A stretch of DNA of 23,287 bases from contig JAHFHC010000013.1 of assembly GCA_023247085.1 (NCBI GenBank), forward strand, positions 1 to 23,287. Direction: 5' to 3'. This stretch comes from Microcaldota archaeon (GTDB taxonomy: Archaea > Micrarchaeota > Micrarchaeia > Norongarragalinales > UBA8480). The position numbers were made by a program, and so were the translations under genes. Of this stretch, positions 13,890-22,160 are shown in pieces; position 1 is the first letter of the stretch, and every line of letters begins with the position of its first letter. The notes beneath the pieces were generated by a model. It was not told the DNA's origin, made no database searches, and worked only from the letters and a program-made list of their open reading frames with translations.

Positions 13890-14861
13890 ATGGTTTTTCT
13901 TGTGACAATCACTGGCTCAACTGGTAGATTAGGTCAAGTTGTTACGCATCTAGTTAGTAAAAAATACAAAACTCGGCTAATTGTACGAAACGTAACAAAA
14001 GCCGAACGTGAATTTCCAAGAAGTAAACTCATTTCGCTTGACTTGAGCGCCGCTTCAATTCCTGAACTGCGGCGTGCTGTTCGCGGGTCAACGGTTGTCA
14101 TTCACTTAGTTGGGTTAGTTGACCTTCTCGCTAGTCGTAAAAAATTGTTTGCTGTTAATTTTGAAATCACAAAAAAGCTTGTCGCTGCTTGCGAAGCCGA
14201 AAGAATACCATTTTTTCTTCATGCATCATCCATTTCAATATACGCTGACTCCGATAAGCCAATAAATGAAGAAAGCGAGAAAAATCCAGTAACTATTTAT
14301 GGCGAAAGCAAATTAGCTGCAGAACAAATTGTTGCAAGGAGTAATCTCAAGTGGGTTGCGTTGCGCCCAGGTATAATTTACGGCCCCCATTTTAAAGAAG
14401 GGTTTTGGCCACTGCTTAGACAAATGAAAAAACGTCGAGCAGCAATTATTGGTAGCGGAGATAATTGCGTTCCATTAGTGTACGAAGACGATGTGGCAAA
14501 AGCGTTTGTTAAATGCGTTGAGGAGTTGAAAAAAGGAAATAAGAAGATTTTACGCCAAGCCTTTAATATCGTCGGCGAACATCCAACACAACGTGAAGCG
14601 TTTAACTTATTGTCGCAAGTTTTTAATGTGACGATGCCAACGCGGCAAGTTTCAGTAAGATTTGCAAGAAATGTCGCAAGTGTCATCTCATTTTTGTACA
14701 AATTTTTTGGAAAAACGTCGGCATTTCCGCCAGAATACGTAGACTTATTAGCACGTAGCCGAGTTTATGATACGTCAAAAGCAAAACAGTTACTTCGGTT
14801 CAATGCAAGTACTCCAGTTAAACAAGGAATGAGAGAAATACGAAAAGCATGGCTTAACTAG
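13890..14861 (+). CDS. NAD-dependent epimerase/dehydratase (extended SDR, 323 aa)
   Basis: Rossmann fold with GSTGRLG (residues 9-15) at the N-terminus, the catalytic Y-x3-K in YGESK (Tyr137, Lys141), preceded by the Ser of HASSISIY, and the sugar-nucleotide loop RPGIIYGP. This is the extended short-chain dehydrogenase family that makes or interconverts nucleotide sugars, or oxidises other substrates. I start at ATG 13890 because the glycine motif is then properly placed; a TATA-like GTATTTATTC at about 13854-13863 is about 30 nt upstream. It probably supplies sugar donors to the neighbouring glycosyltransferases, which is inference from position. Confidence 0.85.
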   Translation: MVFLVTITGSTGRLGQVVTHLVSKKYKTRLIVRNVTKAEREFPRSKLISLDLSAASIPELRRAVRGSTVVIHLVGLVDLLASRKKLFAVNFEITKKLVAACEAERIPFFLHASSISIYADSDKPINEESEKNPVTIYGESKLAAEQIVARSNLKWVALRPGIIYGPHFKEGFWPLLRQMKKRRAAIIGSGDNCVPLVYEDDVAKAFVKCVEELKKGNKKILRQAFNIVGEHPTQREAFNLLSQVFNVTMPTRQVSVRFARNVASVISFLYKFFGKTSAFPPEYVDLLARSRVYDTSKAKQLLRFNASTPVKQGMREIRKAWLN

Positions 14862-14864
14862 TTC

Positions 14865-14996
14865 TCAAGCTATGTTGCCTATTATTTTAGCGGCTCCGCC
14901 AACTATGAATACTATTAGCAAAGTATCTATTTGCATTAAGCCGGTTAATGTTAGGATCATGCCACCGGCAATAATTGCAGTAAATGTTCCATTCAT
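14865..14996 (-). CDS. small hydrophobic membrane protein (43 aa)
   Basis: ATG 14996 to TGA 14867-14865. The product starts MNGTFTAIIAGGMILTLTG and ends VFIVGGAAKIIGNIA, with two hydrophobic helices separated by the turn LMQID, so it could be a helical hairpin in the membrane. Its stop lies 4 nt beyond the stop of the convergent epimerase gene, as is usual for adjacent real genes in this compact genome. A TATA-like CTTATAAATT is directly upstream of the ATG (15006-14997), which would instead suit a start at the internal ATG 14960, preceded by GGTGG. The ORF looks coding; which start is used is unclear. Confidence 0.5.
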   Translation of the reverse strand: MNGTFTAIIAGGMILTLTGLMQIDTLLIVFIVGGAAKIIGNIA

Positions 14997-15106
14997 AATT
15001 TATAAGCAACTCAATCTAGCAATTAACGCGTAAATTACTAGTTAATTAACATAAGATAATGAGCGAAAAATATTTAAAACGTATAAAATTACTGGATTTT
15101 ACGAAT

Positions 15107-15118
15107 CTTTATATATTG
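15107..15118 (+). promoter_or_regulatory. TATA box of the cysteine-rich protein gene
   Basis: CTTTATATATTG centred about 27 nt upstream of ATG 15140, so the mRNA should begin at or within a base or two of the start codon. Confidence 0.65.
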
Positions 15119-15139
15119 TGCTGATTTTAGTCTATTCGT

Positions 15140-18100
15140 ATGCAAAAGACAAAAATTTCCATTCAAAAAACTCTTTTTTCACTTTTTCTGCTTATCTCGC
15201 TTTCATTAACTGTGGTGGCTCAACCTGTTTTTGTTTCAACAGCTGGCGCAGGTGCAGAGGCGCATTATATTCCGCCGTCTTTTGATGCTTATTCTCCTGA
15301 AGAGGTTATACTTGCTTTTGTTGGAAAAGAGGTATTTTCAAAGACAAGTGAAGATAAATTTTTGAAGTATTGTGCAGAGCCAGATGGCGTTGACAAAATA
15401 ACTGAAGAAGTTGCAAAAGTTTTAGATAATAGTAGCTTTGACTACGCTAGTGTTTGTACGTCGCTTGAAGGTGGATTTAGAGCTGCAGATGTAGGTGCTG
15501 ATTGGTGTGAAAAAGCACAGTCAGTTAAAAGTGTATCTTGTCCAGTGAATGAAGAGAAACTAGTTGAACAGTGTAAAAACCGGCTTAAAGATGAAAGTAA
15601 ATATAAAGATGTCGAAGAAGATGATGCTTTTGTATGTAAAAATGAATTCCGTAACCACAAAAAAGAATTAGAACAATTTTGTAAAGGTGGAGTAATTCAA
15701 TTTGAAGGTAAGTGTCCAAAGTTTCCAGAGTCAAATGAATGGGAACAAGAATGTAGGGTAAGGGGTGGAGTTCCTTCACGAGAAAAAACCAATGAGGGCT
15801 GTGAGTTTCCAAGATGTGATTTTAAAGGTGACCGGCCGCCGGTTATAACTGATTTTAATTCATGCCCGCCTATTCCGTTTGGCTGGGATGAGATGTGTAG
15901 GCGAACTGGTGGCGTCCCTAATACTGAAAAAAGAGGAAAATGTGAAGTTCCGCGCTGCAATTTTCAAGATGATACTGACCGCACGCGAATTTGCCCTGCA
16001 ATTGCCATTTCCCCAAACTGGCAAGAAGAATGCAGGAAAAGCGGCGGAATTCCAATTCCAAATAATAATTATGGTTGTCCAACTGCGGAGTGCAGGAAAC
16101 CAAACCAGTGTCCAGTTAACTACCTTGCAACAATTTGTGGAGCAGGTCAAGAACGTGTAACTGGAATAGATCCAGCAGGATGCCAATATACTTATTGTAA
16201 AACAACTGGAGAAATAGACCACACGCAAACGCCGTGTCCAGAGATTTCCTCTTCATGGTACGATGAATGCAAGCGAAGTGGAGGAACGCCAGAAGTAAAG
16301 CCTGATCAATATCGGCCTGCTTGTATGCAATTCACTTGCCCTGGCGCAGGAACCACCAATACGAAATGTCCTTCCAGTGATGAAAATCTAGAAGCATCTA
16401 AACAATGCATTTCGCGCGGTGGAAGCGTGTATTACAATTACGGTCAAGGAAATTGTCCAATAGTATCTTGTTATCAAGGCGGGTCGCAAACTTGTTCAGC
16501 TGATCCGTTTACTGAAACACAAGTACAACAATGTAAACAATCAGGCGGAACAGTTTCAACTAACTATGCAAATGGATGTGCTTATAGGTACTGCTACTTT
16601 GTTCCAGTAAACACTTGTCCAGCTCCAACTTCATGCCCAGCTGGTCAAGCATCTCGAGTTTCAAGTTATTCTGGAACGTGTCCAATTTATACTTGTGAAG
16701 CAACTAGCTGCCCTGCAACGCCAAGCTGCCCATCAAGTCAAATACTGCAACCCAATGGCAAAACCGCCCAAGGGTGTACACAATATGTGTGCAGCGCATC
16801 TTTACCTGGCACTTGTCCATCGCCACATCAATGTGCAGATGGCTCATATGCATCTTCAACAGGGTACACTACTCCCAGTTCAACTGGCCAAGCTTGTCCA
16901 GTGTATCAATGCAATGTAGCTACAACTGGGGAAGCTTGTCCGCCGATATCCTACCCTCCAGGTTGCACTTCTTACACTGCTAATATTGTTCCCTATCCTT
17001 ACACTACGCCTTCTGGAAAACAATTAAGTTGTAACATGTACGCTTGTGGCACGTCCAATACTTGCCCGAGTCCAACAAGTTGTCCGGCAGGTCAACGGTC
17101 AGAACCAGATCCAACAAACCAAGCCGCTTGCCCAGTGTATCGTTGTGTTCCTATATCTACTACTGGTGGCGGTGGAACGATTCCGACTTGTCCATCCTCT
17201 TCGCCAATGAGTTGCTCGTATGGTTCGCCCACTACGACGTATTATAATTATTCCACTTCCGGTGGGTGGACAATGTGCCCATCTTATAGTTGCAGTGGTG
17301 GGCCAATAAGTTGTCCGCCTGCGCCAGCATGCCCCGCTGGTCAATACTCTTATGCAGGTTCTGGTTCGTCAATGAGTGGTAGCTGTCCAACTTACCAGTG
17401 TATTTCAAACTCGTGTTCATGTTCATCTTCAGGTTCCATGGCTTCGCTTACCTGCCCCGCTGGCCAAGTTGCAACTTGGGAAGACCAAGCTCAATCATGT
17501 GGAACAACAACAATCCAGTGCTCTAAACCAGTTTGCAAAACTCTTCCAAAATGCACAAGTGGCTGTTCGTCAGGTACACAAACAACCTGTTCAGCTGGAA
17601 TGAAGTTAAAAACAAGCCAAAGTCCAATGTATTCCGGTAGCCAACAATGCTACTGTGAATCTTCATGGTGTGAAACAGACTACACTGCCCTGCCCGCTTG
17701 TTCGTCGTCGTCTACGTGCTATACTCCTACTTGCTCAGCTGGTCAAGTTGTAAAGACAAGTGACTCTTATTCCACTTACTCTGAAAATGGCCAACAATGT
17801 AAGTGCCAGTCAAAGTGGTGCGAGAACACTGCTACTTCATGCGCAAGTGCAACTTGCCCATCTAGTTATTCTACTCCGACTTGTACCGCCGGCCAAGTTC
17901 AAAAAACATCCACTACACCATACACGCCACCAGGCTGTTCAACTTCAATCCAGTGTACTAGCACTTGGTGCGAAACGGATTACTCTTCCTTACCAACTTG
18001 TAGCGCTTCAACTTGCCCGAGTTCATCATGCGGAACAGGACAAGTCCGCCGTACAGGAAGCGGATATTCTACGTATACTGAAAATGGCGCTCAATGTAAA

Positions 18101-19162
18101 TGTCAATCTTCATGGTGCGAAACAGATCCATCGCAATGCGCATCTGCAACATGTCCATCAAACACCCAGCCAACTTGCACCGCAGGCCAAACGCAGAAAT
18201 CATCAACTTACTACTACACGCCACCAGGTTGCACTGGCGCAAGTAATTCTATCCCTTGCCAAAGTTACTGGTGTGAAGGTTCTTCATCCACTACGACAAC
18301 TACCGCCAACACAAGCGGCTCTCGCATAAGCGGATTAGTCACTGCAAGCGAAACCGCTGCCGAAGTGGTTCCTCAAACTACTGCCCCCATACCATCGCAG
18401 CCTGCACCGCCACAGCGTGACACAATTCGCAGCATTTGCACTTCAAATGACGAACCTGACGAAACCGCGTTTGTAACTCAATGCTTATCTAACCGTAGAG
18501 TATACGCTTATAGCAGTTACGCGCCTAGAAACATTGAAGAAGTATGCAAAGAAGAAGTTAGACGCACTTTGCCGGAAATAACTTCATTCTGTGCTCAAGG
18601 AAAAGACCCTTACCAAGAATGCAAACAACGTTCTAAATTAACCCGGGCTAAATGTGCTGATGCATATTCGCAATGTAAACTGCTTGCTAATAAGTTTGAC
18701 GTACTTAATTTAGTTAAAAAGAGAGCTGCTACTGAATGTAAGCAACGCGCGTTCAATATTGACTTACTTTCTAATTCTTCAGTTGAACTAAGTCCAGTTG
18801 ACCAAGCACATGCCGATCTTGTAGCTGGCAAAATAGTCTTGACAAAAGAAGAGTTAGAGAAGCTAAAACAAGATATTAGAAAAGATGTACTAGCACAAGT
18901 GCAGTCTGATTTAGCGCGTTTATTCGGCGGCCGCGCAGACGAAGATAAAGCAGAAGCTGCACGTTCTATTAAACTAGCAACCGAGCTTGAAAGCAATGCA
19001 GTGCAAGTACGTGAAGTTTGCCAAAAAATAAATGACGATACTTGCAAAGCTGCGGTTAGTTTAGATGCACAAGCAAAAGAACTACGCACTCAAGCACAAG
19101 CTAGAATAAACACCGCTGGCGGAATAGTACAAATAATTTCAAACATATTAAGCGGAAAGTAA
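15140..19162 (+). CDS. giant secreted cysteine-rich modular protein (1340 aa)
   Basis: Signal peptide at about 1-28 (TLFSLFLLISLSLTVVAQ). Residues 30-190 form a charged, mostly helical region with scattered cysteines. From about 190 to 490 come modules of the form CP-x-W-x-x-E-C-x3-GG-x-P-x-GC-x4-C; from 490 to 795 modules of the form CP-x4-CPAGQ-x-CP-x-Y-x-C; from 843 to 1044 four 50-residue modules each opening with WCE. A Thr/Ser/Pro linker leads to a helical C-terminal domain (1094-1340) with more paired cysteines. I count about 109 cysteines, probably disulfide-bonded. There is no membrane anchor or sorting motif at the C-terminus. It may be an adhesin or envelope protein (inference). 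Confidence 0.85.
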   Translation: MQKTKISIQKTLFSLFLLISLSLTVVAQPVFVSTAGAGAEAHYIPPSFDAYSPEEVILAFVGKEVFSKTSEDKFLKYCAEPDGVDKITEEVAKVLDNSSFDYASVCTSLEGGFRAADVGADWCEKAQSVKSVSCPVNEEKLVEQCKNRLKDESKYKDVEEDDAFVCKNEFRNHKKELEQFCKGGVIQFEGKCPKFPESNEWEQECRVRGGVPSREKTNEGCEFPRCDFKGDRPPVITDFNSCPPIPFGWDEMCRRTGGVPNTEKRGKCEVPRCNFQDDTDRTRICPAIAISPNWQEECRKSGGIPIPNNNYGCPTAECRKPNQCPVNYLATICGAGQERVTGIDPAGCQYTYCKTTGEIDHTQTPCPEISSSWYDECKRSGGTPEVKPDQYRPACMQFTCPGAGTTNTKCPSSDENLEASKQCISRGGSVYYNYGQGNCPIVSCYQGGSQTCSADPFTETQVQQCKQSGGTVSTNYANGCAYRYCYFVPVNTCPAPTSCPAGQASRVSSYSGTCPIYTCEATSCPATPSCPSSQILQPNGKTAQGCTQYVCSASLPGTCPSPHQCADGSYASSTGYTTPSSTGQACPVYQCNVATTGEACPPISYPPGCTSYTANIVPYPYTTPSGKQLSCNMYACGTSNTCPSPTSCPAGQRSEPDPTNQAACPVYRCVPISTTGGGGTIPTCPSSSPMSCSYGSPTTTYYNYSTSGGWTMCPSYSCSGGPISCPPAPACPAGQYSYAGSGSSMSGSCPTYQCISNSCSCSSSGSMASLTCPAGQVATWEDQAQSCGTTTIQCSKPVCKTLPKCTSGCSSGTQTTCSAGMKLKTSQSPMYSGSQQCYCESSWCETDYTALPACSSSSTCYTPTCSAGQVVKTSDSYSTYSENGQQCKCQSKWCENTATSCASATCPSSYSTPTCTAGQVQKTSTTPYTPPGCSTSIQCTSTWCETDYSSLPTCSASTCPSSSCGTGQVRRTGSGYSTYTENGAQCKCQSSWCETDPSQCASATCPSNTQPTCTAGQTQKSSTYYYTPPGCTGASNSIPCQSYWCEGSSSTTTTTANTSGSRISGLVTASETAAEVVPQTTAPIPSQPAPPQRDTIRSICTSNDEPDETAFVTQCLSNRRVYAYSSYAPRNIEEVCKEEVRRTLPEITSFCAQGKDPYQECKQRSKLTRAKCADAYSQCKLLANKFDVLNLVKKRAATECKQRAFNIDLLSNSSVELSPVDQAHADLVAGKIVLTKEELEKLKQDIRKDVLAQVQSDLARLFGGRADEDKAEAARSIKLATELESNAVQVREVCQKINDDTCKAAVSLDAQAKELRTQAQARINTAGGIVQIISNILSGK
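17666..18271 (+). repeat. four tandem ~150-bp repeats (WCE modules)
   Basis: Trp codons of the WCE motif lie at 17666, 17816, 17966, 18113 and 18269, i.e. at intervals of 150, 150, 147 and 156 bp. Units alternate: odd units contain a YSTY-(S/T)-ENG-(Q/A)-QCKCQ end, even units a CASATCPS and TPPGC pattern. The region therefore looks like a duplicated ~100-residue pair rather than four equal copies. Confidence 0.8.
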
Positions 19163-19184
19163 GTGTGTTGTTAAACCTTACACT

Positions 19185-19216
19185 ATTTTTTTGATTTTTT
19201 AATTCTTTTTTTATTT
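19185..19216 (+). terminator. T-tract terminator after the cysteine-rich gene
   Basis: Three T-tracts in a row (ATTTTTTTGATTTTTT, then AATTCTTTTTTTATTT) start about 23 nt after the TAA. This is a typical archaeal U-rich terminator. It reaches the stop codon of the convergent CBS gene. Confidence 0.6.
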
Positions 19217-19703
19217 ACAATTCACTTAGTAGCTCGAGTATTGTCTTTGTTCTGCCAAGTACCCCGTTTACTTCTCCTGTTTTATCTGTTACCAGTAACC
19301 TGCGTAAATCACTAGCTTTCATTTCGTGAACTGCTTTTGTAAGTGACGCGTCTTCTGAAATTGTATTAAAGTGGCGATTCATTATGTCGCGCACTTTAGT
19401 TTGTTTAAACTCCTTTGCGCGTTTCTTTGCATTTTCAAGCTTAGCATTTTGTAATTCATGTTGAGCGATTCGTTCGCCGTGAAATTTATAATCTGGTAAG
19501 TGACAGCCAACATGTAGATAAAACGATTTAAACCAATCTCCAGCTGTAAGCAACCCAATAATTTTTTTATTTTCAGTTACAACTAGCATGCTAACTTGGT
19601 TTTTGTCCATTTGCTTACCTGCGTTTTCAAGAGAATCATCAGCATCAATAGTAACTATATTACGCGTAGCAATGCTTCCAACCATCTTTTCTCCATTTGT
19701 CAT
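19215..19703 (-). CDS. CBS-domain pair protein (162 aa)
   Basis: Two CBS motifs: the first at about residues 8-55 (MVGSIATRNIVTIDADDSLE, then MLVVTENKKIIGLLTAGDW) and the second at 102-155 (VRDIMNRHFNTISEDASLTK, then RRLLVTDKTGEVNGVLGRT). A 45-residue helical insert with charged residues (YKFHGERIAQHELQNAKLEN) separates them. CBS pairs bind adenine nucleotides and sense energy state; as a stand-alone protein its partner is unknown. It is divergent from the GAPDH-PGK operon. A TATA box (AGTTTAAAAC, 19737-19728) 29 nt before ATG 19703 supports that start over the internal ATG at 19685. Confidence 0.87.
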   Translation of the reverse strand: MTNGEKMVGSIATRNIVTIDADDSLENAGKQMDKNQVSMLVVTENKKIIGLLTAGDWFKSFYLHVGCHLPDYKFHGERIAQHELQNAKLENAKKRAKEFKQTKVRDIMNRHFNTISEDASLTKAVHEMKASDLRRLLVTDKTGEVNGVLGRTKTILELLSEL

Positions 19704-19783
19704 AACGTTTTCTCACTGTGCATAATTGTTTTAAACTTCGCGTTTTAATACTCTTTGTTATTTTTTAATGATATTTTCGCGCG

Positions 19784-19793
19784 GTTTATAGGC
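19784..19793 (+). promoter_or_regulatory. TATA-like element of the GAPDH-PGK operon
   Basis: GTTTATAGGC lies about 25 nt before a predicted start near 19813, leaving a short leader that holds the AGGTGG ribosome site (19816-19821) in front of ATG 19829. The only other T/A-rich stretch, TTTTTTAATG near 19761-19770, is less well placed. Confidence 0.4.
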
Positions 19794-19828
19794 TCGCATT
19801 GGATAGTTTGTTTTTAGGTGGTATTCAA

Positions 19829-20842
19829 ATGGTTAAAAAGAAAATTGCAATAAATGGGTTTGGCAGAATAGGTCGAATGTTTTTTCGTGCAGCAATGCAA
19901 GATGAGGGCTTTTGCAAGAATTTTGAGATAGTTGCCATAAATGATTTGACTGATTCTAAAACACTTGCTTATTTGTTGAAATATGACTCAGTTCATGGTA
20001 AATTAGACGCTGACGTAACCGCTAGTGAAACTACGTTGTTTTACAAAGGTAAGGAAATTGCTGTGTTCAGTGAAGACAAAGTGTTGAAACTACCTTGGAA
20101 AAAAATGGGCGTTGATTATGTATTAGAATCAACTGGCAGGAATACAGATAGAAATGCAGCTTCACAGCACTTAGTTGCAGGCGCTGAAAAAGTCGTTATA
20201 AGTGGTCCGTCAAAGAACTCAGATGCAGTACTTTTACCTGGAACTAATCTGGACAAATACGATTCAAGTAAACACGACGTCGTGTCAATGGCTTCTTGTA
20301 CGACTAATAGCATTGCGCCACTGTTAAAACTGTTAAACGATGAGTTTACCGTTGTAAAAGGTTTTCTCACAACCGCACACGCGTACACAAATGACCAACG
20401 GTTACTTGACTTGCCTCATGATAATTTACGCAGGTCGCGTGCAGCTCCAGTTTCAATTGTTCCCACGTCTACAGGCGCAGCAAGTGCAATTGGACAAGTG
20501 CTTCCAGAACTAGCCGGTAAACTTGATGGCATTGCTTTGCGAGTGCCGATTGCGTGTGGTTCAATAAGCGATTTGACTCTTGTATTATCTCGCAGTGCAT
20601 CTGTCAATGAAATTAATTCGCTTGTGAAAAAAGCAAGTGAAGGAAAATTAAAAGGAATTCTAGCTTACACTGAAGAAGAAATTGTATCTGCGGATATAAT
20701 CGACGACCCACACAGTGGAATTTTTGACTCTAAATTAACTAAAGTAAACGGGGACTTAGTTAAAGTCTATGTTTGGTACGACAACGAATGGGGCTATTCG
20801 GTTCAATTACTTGACTTGTTCAAGCATATTGCTAAAAAATAA
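19829..20842 (+). CDS. gap: glyceraldehyde-3-phosphate dehydrogenase, class I (bacterial type), 337 aa
   Basis: Converts glyceraldehyde 3-phosphate to 1,3-bisphosphoglycerate with NAD. The N-terminus MVKKKIAINGFGRIGRMFFR is the class I dinucleotide fold; VAINDL gives Asp39, which favours NAD over NADP. The catalytic cysteine is in SMASCTTNS (Cys157), the base is His184 in TTAHAYTNDQ, and WYDNEWGYS closes the domain. Archaea usually carry the unrelated class II enzyme, so this is a bacterial-type gene as in haloarchaea and several DPANN groups. ATG 19829 follows AGGTGG; the frame is open back to a TTG at 19799, but that extension is not homologous. PGK follows 18 nt downstream. Confidence 0.95.
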   Translation: MVKKKIAINGFGRIGRMFFRAAMQDEGFCKNFEIVAINDLTDSKTLAYLLKYDSVHGKLDADVTASETTLFYKGKEIAVFSEDKVLKLPWKKMGVDYVLESTGRNTDRNAASQHLVAGAEKVVISGPSKNSDAVLLPGTNLDKYDSSKHDVVSMASCTTNSIAPLLKLLNDEFTVVKGFLTTAHAYTNDQRLLDLPHDNLRRSRAAPVSIVPTSTGAASAIGQVLPELAGKLDGIALRVPIACGSISDLTLVLSRSASVNEINSLVKKASEGKLKGILAYTEEEIVSADIIDDPHSGIFDSKLTKVNGDLVKVYVWYDNEWGYSVQLLDLFKHIAKK

Positions 20843-20860
20843 CTTTTAAGTGATTTGAAC

Positions 20861-22078
20861 ATGCTTGGAAAAATATATACGATTGACAATGTTGAAGTTA
20901 AGGGCAAAACTCTTTTAGTGCGAATTGATTTAAATTCCAGCATAGGGGAAGACGGCAAAATCCAGTTGAACTCGCGTTTCCTCAGCCATGGAAAAACCAT
21001 TGTTGAACTGGCAAAAAAAGGAGCTAAAGTAGTTGCAATTTGCCACCAAGGCAGGCCGGGCGATTCAGAATTCCGTTCTTTACGCGAACATGCTGCGCTT
21101 CTAAGCCAAGCGACGGGCATCGATGTACATTTTCTCCAAGACATTTTCGGCCCAGCGTCATTAGATAAAATAAAAAATCTCGCAGAAGGAGAAGTTCTTC
21201 TTCTTGAAAACTTACGCTTATTATCTGAAGAAATGCTTGAAAGAAGTTCAACAGATGCCGCGAAGTCACTGCATGTACAAAAGTTATCCAGCTGCGTTGA
21301 CTTATTTGTAAACGACGCATTCTCAGTTGCCCACCGGTCACAAGCAAGTATAGTTGGGTTCAATGCATTGCTCCCTTCAGTTGCTGGTAGGGTAATGCAG
21401 TGTGAATTAAACGCCGTGGAGCGTTTACTACAACGCCAAAACGGGGCAGTGTTTCTTCTCGGTGGCGTAAAATTCAAAGAAGTACTAGACTTGGCAGAGG
21501 CCGTTTGTAAAAACGGAAAAGCCAAGAAAATACTGTTTACTGGCGCATGCGCTTTACTTTTCCTAAAAGCAAAAGGGTTAGCACTCGGCGAACCAACTGA
21601 AATCAAACTAGAGAAACTAGACGCAAATAATTACATCCGCCGCGCAAAAGTGCTATTAGAAGGCTATCCTGATGTAATAGCCACTCCAGTTGATGTTGCG
21701 GTTGATCAAGATACCAAGCGAAAAGAATATCCTACAGTAGATTTGCCAGTTAATTACCCTATTCTTGATATAGGGATGAAAACAATTTCAAAATATTGCC
21801 AACTTATAACCGGCGCAGAAACTGTTTTTGCAAAAGGCGCCCCGGGTAACTTTGAAAAACGCGAATTTTCACACTCAACACGCGAACTATGCACTGCGCT
21901 TGCTAATTCAAAAGCGTTTACTGTACTCGGCGGCGGCTCACTACTAACCGCTTTTGAAGCATTCAAACTAGACAAAGCAAAAATTTCTCATGTCAGCTTA
22001 TCCGGTGGCGCATTACTTGAAGCACTAGCAGGTAAAAGCTTACCCGGAGTAGAAGCACTTGAAAAACACCAACTATGA
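20861..22078 (+). CDS. pgk: phosphoglycerate kinase (405 aa)
   Basis: Transfers the phosphate from 1,3-bisphosphoglycerate to ADP, the step after GAPDH, and is co-transcribed with it. The substrate motifs are LLVRIDLNSSIG, QGRPGDSEFRSL, LLLENLRL and VNDAFSVAHRSQASIVGF. The nucleotide side has GGVKFKEVLDLAE, KGAPGNFEKREF and LGGGSLLTAFEAF. The VNDAFSVAHRSQ segment and overall pattern are archaeal rather than bacterial, so the pair mixes a bacterial-type GAPDH with an archaeal PGK. ATG 20861 is preceded by AGTGAT, a modest ribosome site; the upstream in-frame TTG at 20855 is less likely. Confidence 0.94.
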   Translation: MLGKIYTIDNVEVKGKTLLVRIDLNSSIGEDGKIQLNSRFLSHGKTIVELAKKGAKVVAICHQGRPGDSEFRSLREHAALLSQATGIDVHFLQDIFGPASLDKIKNLAEGEVLLLENLRLLSEEMLERSSTDAAKSLHVQKLSSCVDLFVNDAFSVAHRSQASIVGFNALLPSVAGRVMQCELNAVERLLQRQNGAVFLLGGVKFKEVLDLAEAVCKNGKAKKILFTGACALLFLKAKGLALGEPTEIKLEKLDANNYIRRAKVLLEGYPDVIATPVDVAVDQDTKRKEYPTVDLPVNYPILDIGMKTISKYCQLITGAETVFAKGAPGNFEKREFSHSTRELCTALANSKAFTVLGGGSLLTAFEAFKLDKAKISHVSLSGGALLEALAGKSLPGVEALEKHQL

Positions 22079-22160
22079 TCCGAAGTGAGTAACTACTGCT
22101 TAATCCTAACTTTTATATATTTAGGGTAGCATTATATATACGGGAAGTGTTCAAACTGGC

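Noticed and set aside
14378-14701. 107-codon minus-strand open frame opposite the epimerase
   Set aside because: It is a shadow of the well-supported epimerase gene, with no motif or signal of its own.
17666-18271. 150-bp repeats considered as non-coding satellite or CRISPR
   Set aside because: All unit length differences are multiples of three and the frame is open, so this is protein module duplication.
17760-18329. 189-codon open frame on the plus strand inside the cysteine-rich gene
   Set aside because: It is a shadow frame: the repeats and biased codon use of the large gene keep stops out. It has no promoter or ribosome site and no domain-like sequence.
18610-19089. 159-codon minus-strand open frame opposite the C-terminal helical domain
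   Set aside because: It is Ser/Ala/Leu/Cys-rich antisense of a helix-coding region, with no promoter. The plus-strand gene explains the region.
20803-21606. 267-codon minus-strand open frame opposite PGK
   Set aside because: PGK is certain in this region, and the antisense product has no recognisable motif.
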